In this document: in pieces, positions 1-6,367 of the stretch
How the letters are laid out: every line of letters starts with the position of its first letter
Numbering within the stretch: the stretch's first letter is position 1
From: CAZSNT01 sp964607765
GTDB lineage: Bacteria; Verrucomicrobiota; Lentisphaeria; Oligosphaerales; JABHEG01
Length of the DNA: 10,252 nucleotides
Direction: 5' to 3'
NCBI GenBank assembly: GCA_964607765.1
Contig: CAZSNT010000259.1
Span: 1 to 10,252 of the forward strand
Program-made: the position numbers and the translations under genes
Notes under the pieces: generated by a model
What the model was told of the DNA's origin: nothing
Seen by the model: only the letters and a program-made list of their open reading frames with translations
The model's database searches: none

Positions 1-16
1 CGGAACAACAAGGACA

Positions 17-36
17 CCCGGCTCAGGAGAGCCGGG
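17..36. repeat. Perfect 8-bp inverted repeat with AGGA loop
   Basis: CCCGGCTC (17-24) and GAGCCGGG (29-36) are perfect reverse complements around a four-base loop. Neither side is followed by an uninterrupted T run: the plus strand continues CTACGGGGG, and the minus strand continues with a T-rich but interrupted TGTCCTTGTTGTTCC. It is therefore not a convincing intrinsic terminator. It could be a REP-like dispersed palindrome or the terminator of a gene lying left of the window. The repeat is seen directly; its role is unknown. Confidence 0.6.
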
Positions 37-68
37 CTACGGGGGCTGCCTCACGTAACTCTGAGCGC

Positions 69-92
69 GTTACCCGGGCGGTTACCCGGGCG
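69..92. repeat. Perfect tandem 12-bp repeat, two copies of GTTACCCGGGCG
   Basis: GTTACCCGGGCG occurs at 69-80 and again at 81-92 with no mismatch. Each copy contains the palindrome CCCGGG, so the two centres lie 12 bp apart, slightly more than one helical turn and on nearly the same DNA face. The repeat ends 34 bp before the TTGACA element at 126-131, a usual position for an activator operator. It could also be a simple slippage duplication. The repeat is seen; operator function is inferred. Confidence 0.6.
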
Positions 93-125
93 TCGCGCTT
101 GTCAAACACCACACACACATCGACA

Positions 126-154
126 TTGACAGCTGTGAGCGCCTCGGGCATGAT
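126..154 (+). promoter_or_regulatory. Candidate sigma70-type promoter of the glycan operon
   Basis: A perfect TTGACA (126-131) is followed after a 17-bp spacer by CATGAT (149-154), which matches four of six bases of TATAAT. Transcription would start near 161, giving a leader of about 60 nt before the oxidoreductase ATG at 221. The position directly upstream of a three-gene operon supports it. It rests on consensus matching alone, and promoter consensus in this organism is unknown. Confidence 0.4.
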
Positions 155-220
155 GTTGCCGCGGCGGCCAGCTGCAACTTTTTCGAGAAGACGGACGCCT
201 GAGCCAAGGCGCAGACTCTG

Positions 221-1216
221 ATGGCAATACTGAAGTGTGGCATTATCGGGTGCGGCCCGCGCTCCTACGTACACGCAGCGGCCACGAAACAGAGCGGCGT
301 GCTGCAAGTGGCCTACGCGTGCGACATTCGGTCGGATCGCCTGGAACAGGCTGCCGCAACCTGGGACACCGAGCGTGCGGCGGACTACCGCACGATTCTC
401 GATGACGCTGCCATCGACGCGGTCATCATTGCCACGGATGTCGGCAACCATCTGTCGATCGCGCGCGACGCGCTGCGGGCGGGCAAACACATCATCTGCG
501 AGAAGCCGTTGGGAGACGATGTGGCGCAGGCGCGGGAACTGGTGCAGCTCAGCGAATCCGTCGACCGCGTAGCCTACGTCTCGTTCCAGCTCCGCTTCAT
601 GCCGAAGCTCGAAGCCGTGCACGGGATGAGCGCGGCAATCGACCCCGTGCAAATTCTCTTCGGCCGTTCGCGCGGCATGATGAAGCCGCAGTTCCTGAAC
701 CCCACGACATTCTGCGGCATCATGGATGTCTGCGCCCACGACTTCGATCAGGTTGTGTGGCTGATGGGGTGTGCTCCCGAGGCCGTGACAGCCGTCGTGC
801 GGCGCAACACGTTCACCCGCGACACCGGTGCCACCGACGTGATCAGCGCACTCATCGACTTCGGCGACGGCCGCAGCGCCAGTGTCGTGTCAAGTATCGG
901 GGCCAATGAGGTGGGCTCGAAGTGGGATATCGTCGGTGCCTGCGGCAACATGACGGTGGCGGCCGACGGTGGTTTCTCCGGCGTTACATTCGAGCGCTTC
1001 GACAGCTCGGGTGACAAGGCACGTGCCGAGCTCGATTTGCCCAAAGGCCCGGGCCTCGACGCACGGCTGCAGCAGGCGTTCGTGAAGGAGATCACCGAGG
1101 GTGTGCGGTCGCACGCGGCACGGCTTCGGGACGGGCTCAACTCATTGCTTCTGACCGTTGCCTGCCTCAAGTCCATGGACGAACAGCGTCGCGTCAGGCT
1201 GTCGGAGATGACCTGA
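221..1216 (+). CDS. Gfo/Idh/MocA family NAD(P)-dependent oxidoreductase
   Basis: This 331-residue cytoplasmic protein has the two-domain layout of the Gfo/Idh/MocA family, whose members oxidise or reduce hydroxyl groups of sugars, inositols and related polyols with NAD(P). The N-terminus carries the Rossmann dinucleotide motif GIIGCGPRSYVH (residues 7-18). The family signature E-K-P lies at residues 94-96, with Lys95 in the usual active-site position. A D-x-x-x-H-D segment (Asp169, His173, Asp174) in the C-terminal alpha/beta domain matches the conserved catalytic histidine region. There is no signal peptide. The ATG at 221 puts the Rossmann motif at the expected distance; only a weak AAGG (206-209) precedes it. 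It is probably the first gene of an operon, 28 bp before the GH101 gene. Substrate is unknown; context suggests a galactose- or GalNAc-derived sugar. GH109 glycosidases share this fold but are usually clearly longer, so that reading is less likely. Confidence 0.88.
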   Translation: MAILKCGIIGCGPRSYVHAAATKQSGVLQVAYACDIRSDRLEQAAATWDTERAADYRTILDDAAIDAVIIATDVGNHLSIARDALRAGKHIICEKPLGDDVAQARELVQLSESVDRVAYVSFQLRFMPKLEAVHGMSAAIDPVQILFGRSRGMMKPQFLNPTTFCGIMDVCAHDFDQVVWLMGCAPEAVTAVVRRNTFTRDTGATDVISALIDFGDGRSASVVSSIGANEVGSKWDIVGACGNMTVAADGGFSGVTFERFDSSGDKARAELDLPKGPGLDARLQQAFVKEITEGVRSHAARLRDGLNSLLLTVACLKSMDEQRRVRLSEMT

Positions 1217-1244
1217 CGCTGCCGGCAACAGCGGAGTAAGCAGC

Positions 1245-4139
1245 ATGCCCGAACAGCGAATCGAGTCCGATGCCCTCGCCGTGACCGTGGACACAGCGTT
1301 CCCGCGTGTGCTTGGCTATGAGTGGAAGGCAACGGGGGCACATCTCGGCGGGCAGCGGGCGCCGGTGCGGCACGTCATCATCAACGGTCTGTTGCAGACC
1401 CCGAAGGTGAGTTGCGAGGCAACTGCTTGCCGGGCAGCCTACACGCTCAAGTGCGCCGAGGGCAAGTGCGAGATCGACGTAGTGCTGGAGGTGGCCGCCA
1501 ACGTGTTGCGTCTTCAGGTCTCGGCCATCCGTGAGCAGCGCTGGTTTCCCGTCAAGACCTTCGAGATTCCCGGGCATGGCCTTGTCAGCGTGTCCAGTGA
1601 CCAGCCCGGGGCCATGCTGGTCGCCGTCACCGGCTCGCCCCTGATCGACACGACGGAGACCTTTGCCGCGGTCGGCGACACGCCGTACGACTTGCAGCCC
1701 CGGCCTCTGATGTACGGCATCCTGCACACTGACGAGTTGGCAGCCACAATTCACAACAACACGATGCACGACAGTGCGCGGCTGCGCTGTCTCACCGTTG
1801 AGGCGGGAAGCGCTCGGCGCAGCAGTCTGTGGAACGGCGAGTGGGTCTGCCGCGGCGTGGAGTCCGAGGTGCCCGTGCTGCCGTGCGCGCAGGTCGTCGT
1901 CACTGCCGATCGGAACGGCGACGGTGTGGTCGACTGGCAGGACGCGGCGCTGGCCTACCGCGAGGTGATGACCCGGCCGTTGGGCGCCGACTCGATTCGG
2001 TCATGGGTCGTATCACAGATCGCCATGAACTTCGCGAGCCTGGCGCAGAACCCGTTCCTCCGCGTGCTGGACAACATCAAGAAGGTCTTTCTCTACACGG
2101 ACGGGCTCGGGCAAATGGTCCAGTTCAAGGGGTTCCAGTCGGAAGGTCACGACAGCGCGCATCCCGACTACGCAGGCAACATCAACCGGCGAGCGGGCGG
2201 GGCGGGGGAGCTGCGGTTTGTCATGGAACGCCTGCGGGGATTCAACTGCGCTCCCGGCGTCCACATCAATGCGACCGAGGCGTATCCGGAAGCGCGGGCC
2301 TACAGCAGCGAGCTGGTCTACGACGTGGACAACTGGCGTTGGCTCGACCAGTCGAAGTCGATCGACAAACACCGGGATGCGGTGTCCGGCGACTTGGGCC
2401 GGCGTCTGGCCGGGCTTCATGAGGAACTGCCGGATGTGCGCTGGATTTACGTGGACGTCTACTTCGGTCTGGCGTGGGATGCGTGGAAGCTGGCGAGGAC
2501 GCTGCACGACTGCGGCTGGGCCATATTCACCGAGTTCCCGCACGTGATGGAACGCGAGGCGGTGTGGACACACACATCCCAGGAGTTCGACGGCTGGGGT
2601 GTGAAGAGCAAGGTTGCCCGTTTCATTCACAATCACGAGAAGGACACCTGGCCTCGGACGATGGAGCCCATGCTGCGCGGGAGCCGTAATCTCGGCTTCC
2701 TGGGCTGGCACTCGGAGCGGAGCATTCCGGAGTTCATCAGGAACCTGTTCACCAACAATCTGCCGACCAAGTACATCCAGCACTTCCCCATCCGGCGCTG
2801 GACAGAGAACCGCATTGACTGTGAGGGGGAGGTGGAGATCACGAATGAGGACGGCATCGTCACCATTCGCCGCCACGGTCAACCCGTGGCCGTCGGTGAC
2901 AGCATATTCCTGCCCTGGGACCCGGTGACTGAGGAGCGGATCTATCACTGGAACGCGGAGGGCGGCGCCGGTATGTGGGCGCTGCCTCGTGCCTGGGCCG
3001 GGGCGGAGAGCATCCTGCTGTTCCGTCTCACCGATACGGGGCGCGTATTCGAGGCGGAATTGCCTGTAGCGGAGGGTTGTGTCACGATTGCGGCCCTGAA
3101 GGACACACCTTACGTTCTGTACCGCGAGCAGCCGGCCGCTCTGCCGGACGTGCAGTGGGGGGAGGGGAGTCCGCTCGCCGACCCCGGCTTCGACAGCCAC
3201 GCGTTCGAGCATTGGCGGCCTGCCTCCGCAACCGGGGGCACCGAGCACATCACCATCCGGAACGACGAGAATGGGCAAACGCATCTGTGCATTGCCGGGC
3301 CTCGCGACGGGTCCGTGAGCCAGCCTGTTGTCGTGGCGGCGGGGGCCACGTATGCGCTGTCCGCGTGGATCGAGGTGGACGGTTGCCGCCGCACCTCGAT
3401 CGGGCTGCGTCTCGCCGACGGTACCGAATACACCAACTACCTCGACTGCAGCCCGACGCTCAACTATTCCGACAATCAGGCCAAGTACCTGACCCGCTAC
3501 CAACGGGTCAAAGTTGTGGCCACCATTCCTGCCGGCGTGACGGAGGCTGTCGTTGTGCTCGGAACCGAGGCGGGCGCCCGTGATACGGCGGCCAGGTTCG
3601 ACGACGTCCGCCTGACCAGGACGGAGCCCTGCGACCCGCGCGGGCACTGGTTCTTCGAGGACTTCGAGAACTGCGACGAGGGCTGGGGACCGTTCGTCTA
3701 CGGGCACCGGGGTGACGTGCGCACACACCTGTCCGAGCGGCATGACCCGTTCACCGACGATGTCATCAACGGCAACTGGTCGCTCAAGACGATGGACGAA
3801 CAGCCCCGCCCGAAAGAGGATCAGAAGGACCCCGCCGCCAACGAGGGTAAGAACGGGTGCGTGGTTCGCACGTTGCCGCACACGCTGCGGTTCGCCCCGG
3901 ACACGACATACGCCATCTCCTTCCTGTACCGGACCGATAACGCCGGACAATACCGGGTTGTGGTTCGCGCAGACAGTGACGATGCGGCGATCCTCGACCA
4001 GGCGTTGGACTCGACCGCCACGCATTTCGAAGCCGAGATTGCCACCGGCGCCCGGTCGGACTGCTACCTCGCCGTCATGAAAGACGACAACGAGCGTGGC
4101 ATGCTGGTCCTGGACGACCTGGCCGTGGACCCTCGGTAG
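1245..4139 (+). CDS. GH101 endo-alpha-N-acetylgalactosaminidase, no signal peptide
   Basis: GH101 retaining enzymes (EC 3.2.1.97) release Gal-beta-1,3-GalNAc from Ser/Thr O-glycans. Residues about 5-215 look like the family's mutarotase-like beta-sandwich. An EF-hand-like loop DRNGDGVVDWQD (222-233) follows, then a TIM-barrel with SEGHDS (Asp303 in GHDS), HINATEAYPE, WRWLDQ (Trp364, Trp366) and YVDVY. By alignment recalled from the S. pneumoniae enzyme, Asp404 is the nucleophile (its D764) and Glu430 in TEFP the acid/base (its E796); the W364-to-D404 spacing equals W724-to-D764. Residues about 540-640 form a beta domain. Two jelly-roll-like carbohydrate-binding domains follow, from about 646 and from about 802. 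At 964 residues it is far shorter than secreted homologues and lacks signal peptide, FIVAR-type repeats and LPXTG anchor. The start follows GGAG (1233-1236) by 8 bp; the upstream frame meets a stop at 1209-1211 with no other start. The function is well supported; the cytoplasmic location is inferred. Confidence 0.93.
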   Translation: MPEQRIESDALAVTVDTAFPRVLGYEWKATGAHLGGQRAPVRHVIINGLLQTPKVSCEATACRAAYTLKCAEGKCEIDVVLEVAANVLRLQVSAIREQRWFPVKTFEIPGHGLVSVSSDQPGAMLVAVTGSPLIDTTETFAAVGDTPYDLQPRPLMYGILHTDELAATIHNNTMHDSARLRCLTVEAGSARRSSLWNGEWVCRGVESEVPVLPCAQVVVTADRNGDGVVDWQDAALAYREVMTRPLGADSIRSWVVSQIAMNFASLAQNPFLRVLDNIKKVFLYTDGLGQMVQFKGFQSEGHDSAHPDYAGNINRRAGGAGELRFVMERLRGFNCAPGVHINATEAYPEARAYSSELVYDVDNWRWLDQSKSIDKHRDAVSGDLGRRLAGLHEELPDVRWIYVDVYFGLAWDAWKLARTLHDCGWAIFTEFPHVMEREAVWTHTSQEFDGWGVKSKVARFIHNHEKDTWPRTMEPMLRGSRNLGFLGWHSERSIPEFIRNLFTNNLPTKYIQHFPIRRWTENRIDCEGEVEITNEDGIVTIRRHGQPVAVGDSIFLPWDPVTEERIYHWNAEGGAGMWALPRAWAGAESILLFRLTDTGRVFEAELPVAEGCVTIAALKDTPYVLYREQPAALPDVQWGEGSPLADPGFDSHAFEHWRPASATGGTEHITIRNDENGQTHLCIAGPRDGSVSQPVVVAAGATYALSAWIEVDGCRRTSIGLRLADGTEYTNYLDCSPTLNYSDNQAKYLTRYQRVKVVATIPAGVTEAVVVLGTEAGARDTAARFDDVRLTRTEPCDPRGHWFFEDFENCDEGWGPFVYGHRGDVRTHLSERHDPFTDDVINGNWSLKTMDEQPRPKEDQKDPAANEGKNGCVVRTLPHTLRFAPDTTYAISFLYRTDNAGQYRVVVRADSDDAAILDQALDSTATHFEAEIATGARSDCYLAVMKDDNERGMLVLDDLAVDPR

Positions 4140-4142
4140 AAC

Positions 4143-4146
4143 GGAG
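4143..4146 (+). promoter_or_regulatory. Ribosome binding site bearing on the GH112 start
   Basis: GGAG lies 3 bp after the GH101 stop. It is 2 bp from a TTG (4149) and 11 bp from an ATG (4158) in the same frame. Two bases is too close for initiation, so the ATG is preferred although its spacing is somewhat long. Translational coupling to the preceding gene is likely. Confidence 0.5.
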
Positions 4147-4157
4147 TCTTGTACGCG

Positions 4158-6359
4158 ATGATCCTCACACCCGCTGCACCGAAGCCCATCACAGGCCATG
4201 TCACACTGCCCGCGGAGACCGGGCAGGAGACCAACGTCATCGACCTGATCAGGCGCTGGGGCGCCGATGCCATCCGCGACAGTGACGGTACGGAGCTGTC
4301 CCAGGCCCTGCTGCAACTCGGCCGGCAGGTCTACTCGACCATCTGCCTGGTGCGTTACGATCAGCAGTGGCCGCGGGCGCATCCCGAGCAGCTGCCGCGC
4401 AAATACCTCATGTCGGAGCCCGTTACTGCGCTGGAACCGACCGTCGCGCTCCCGCTCCTGGCCGGGTTTCATCCCGAGAAGTACGCCGTGGACTGGGCCT
4501 GCGATCCGAAATCCAACTGGCAGGTCCACGACCGCACCACTGGCGAGCTGGTGCCGCCGGACGACTGGTGCGGCGATCCCGACGCGGGCACCGTCACGGT
4601 CACACGCGCTGTTCCGTACCACGTCTACACGGTCAACTTCCTCGTGTCCGTCATCTGGGACACCACGTCGATGTACAATCACCTGGTGAACGACTGGGAC
4701 CGGCCGCACGTCATCAGTTCGGACCCCTACTTCCGCGAGACCTGGGACCACCTCATGGCTGTGTTCGAGACATGGCTCGAGGAGCATCCGCAGACCGATG
4801 TTGTGCGTCTGACAAGCCTCGCCTACCACTTCAACGTGGACTTCGATCCGCGCGGTCAGGACAAGTGCCGGGACTGGGTCGGGTACCAGGAAACTCTCAA
4901 CCCGCCGGCTCTCGACGACTTCGAGCGCGAGTTCGGGTACCGCATGACGCCGGAGGACTTCGTGGACGAAGGCCGCTACAATGCCACGGTCCGCGTGCCG
5001 TCGGAACGCTACCTGGACTGGATGGAGTTCATCCACCGTTTCGTCGTTCGCTTCGGGCGCGCGCTGGTCGAACGCTGCAACGCGGCCGGCAAGCGCACCG
5101 CCGTTTTCCACGGCGATCACTGGATCGGGCTGGAACCGTTCAGTGCGTCCTGCGACGAGACCGGCATCGACATTCACGTGGGAGCTGCCGAGGACGGCGT
5201 GGCGCTGCGCCGTGTTTCGGATATCCCGGGGCCCACGGTCAAGGAACTCCGGCTGTATCCGTACTTCTTTCCGGACGTCTTCCGCGAGGGAGGCGACCCG
5301 CTCAGCGAGTCCATCAGCAACTGGATCAAGATCCGTCGCGCCTTGATGCGTCGGCCCGTGGACCGCATCGGCTACGGCGGCTACCTCAGCCTGGCCGTGA
5401 AGTTCCCGGAGTTTGTCGCGCACGTGGCGGAGCTCTGCGACGAGTTCCGTGCGTTCCGCAGTCAGACGGACAACACGCCGTCCTACAAACACCCGGTCAA
5501 GGTCGCCGTGCTGAACAGCTGGGGGCAATGGCGGTCCTGGATCAACAGCTTCGGGCGCGAGCAGAAGTTCCTCGAGAAGCGTCAGGATGTGGTCCAGGTC
5601 GCGGGCACCAACCTGCTGGAGTGCCTGGCCGGGCTGCCCGTGGCCGTGCAGTTCATCAGTTTTCGTGACGTCCGAGCGGGCGGGATTCCCGACGACGTGG
5701 ACGTAATCATCAACGACGGCGATCCGGAGACTGCCTGGAGCGGGGGCCGGAACTGGGCCGATCCCGAGGTCGTCACGGCCGTCCGCGCCTTTGTCGCCAG
5801 GGGCGGGGGGTTCATCGGCTGTCGCGGCCCGACCGCGTTTCCGCATCAAGGGCGCTACTTCCAGCTTGCCGACGTCCTCGGTGTCGATCAGGAAACCAGC
5901 CAGAACCTGCAGAATGCCGCGCAGCCGTTCCACGTGTCGCCCGAGCATTTCATCACGGCCGACACGCCCGCCGGGGCCAGTTCGGCGGAGGAGAGCTTTG
6001 TGTACGTCAGCAGCAGCGCGACCCACGTACTGCGCGCGAACCAGGGACACGTGCTGCTGGCCTGCAATGCGTTCGGCGACGGTCGGTCGGTCTTTGTGCA
6101 CGCGCTTCCCTACAGCCTGGAGAACAGCCGGCTCTTGCTGCGCGCCATTCTCTGGGCCGGGGCAAGCGAAGACGCGCTCGATACCTGGCACTGCAGCAAT
6201 GCGAACACGGATTGCGCGTTCTACCCGGAGCGAAACGTGTTGTGCGTCGTCAACAACGCCGCTACCGCTCAGACCACGGAATTGACGGACGGGGAGGGGG
6301 CGCAGACCCAACTCACGCTGGCGCCCTTCGAGAGCCGGTGGTTTGAGGTCACGGCCTGA
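4158..6359 (+). CDS. gnpA: GH112 1,3-beta-galactosyl-N-acetylhexosamine phosphorylase
   Basis: GH112 enzymes (EC 2.4.1.211) are cytoplasmic phosphorylases that convert galacto-N-biose or lacto-N-biose plus phosphate to galactose-1-phosphate and GalNAc or GlcNAc. The 733-residue length matches the Bifidobacterium enzyme (about 750). Family landmarks run in order: GHVTLP near the N-terminus, WGADAIRDSDGTE, YLMSEPVTA, SMYNHL (Asn174, likely substrate-binding), GDHWIGLEPF with the probable general acid Asp320 (Asp313 in the B. longum enzyme), YPYFFPDVF, DRIGYGGYL and VAVLNSWG. The C-terminal part looks like the glutamine-amidotransferase-like and beta-sandwich domains of the family. There is no signal peptide. 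The start is the ATG; a TTG at 4149 would add three residues. It lies 18 bp after the GH101 gene, whose product is its expected substrate. Galacto-N-biose specificity is inferred from context; some GH112 members instead use galactosyl-rhamnose. No galactose-1-phosphate or GalNAc kinase genes are in the window. Confidence 0.94.
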   Translation: MILTPAAPKPITGHVTLPAETGQETNVIDLIRRWGADAIRDSDGTELSQALLQLGRQVYSTICLVRYDQQWPRAHPEQLPRKYLMSEPVTALEPTVALPLLAGFHPEKYAVDWACDPKSNWQVHDRTTGELVPPDDWCGDPDAGTVTVTRAVPYHVYTVNFLVSVIWDTTSMYNHLVNDWDRPHVISSDPYFRETWDHLMAVFETWLEEHPQTDVVRLTSLAYHFNVDFDPRGQDKCRDWVGYQETLNPPALDDFEREFGYRMTPEDFVDEGRYNATVRVPSERYLDWMEFIHRFVVRFGRALVERCNAAGKRTAVFHGDHWIGLEPFSASCDETGIDIHVGAAEDGVALRRVSDIPGPTVKELRLYPYFFPDVFREGGDPLSESISNWIKIRRALMRRPVDRIGYGGYLSLAVKFPEFVAHVAELCDEFRAFRSQTDNTPSYKHPVKVAVLNSWGQWRSWINSFGREQKFLEKRQDVVQVAGTNLLECLAGLPVAVQFISFRDVRAGGIPDDVDVIINDGDPETAWSGGRNWADPEVVTAVRAFVARGGGFIGCRGPTAFPHQGRYFQLADVLGVDQETSQNLQNAAQPFHVSPEHFITADTPAGASSAEESFVYVSSSATHVLRANQGHVLLACNAFGDGRSVFVHALPYSLENSRLLLRAILWAGASEDALDTWHCSNANTDCAFYPERNVLCVVNNAATAQTTELTDGEGAQTQLTLAPFESRWFEVTA

Positions 6360-6367
6360 CCTGGTGG

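Noticed and set aside
107..119. Short CA-rich tract as a possible phase-variable microsatellite
   Set aside because: It is only a few dinucleotide units and imperfect, far below the length usually linked to slippage.
155..183. Possible attenuator or terminator: GTTGC (155-159) and GCAAC (174-178) followed by TTTTT
   Set aside because: The stem is only five base pairs plus two beyond a mismatch, and if the TTGACA/CATGAT promoter is real, transcription starts near 161, inside the 5' arm. It could only act on read-through from further upstream.
23..739. A 238-codon minus-strand frame covering the leader and the start of the oxidoreductase gene
   Set aside because: It is in register with the oxidoreductase codons and has no recognisable domain. 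Its non-coding end includes the tandem repeat and palindrome, which are better read as intergenic signals.
221..1216. GH109 alpha-N-acetylgalactosaminidase assignment for the oxidoreductase
   Set aside because: The neighbourhood makes it tempting, but at 331 residues it is clearly shorter than typical GH109 proteins, lacks their signal peptide, and shows only features common to the whole Gfo/Idh/MocA superfamily.
2013..6311. A 1432-codon open frame on the minus strand across the GH101 and GH112 genes
   Set aside because: It is in exact codon register with both sense genes, which happen to share a frame. It stays open only because those genes avoid TTA, CTA and TCA codons, as high-GC genes do. 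The translation is rich in Arg, Val, Pro and His with no recognisable domain, while both sense products show intact families.
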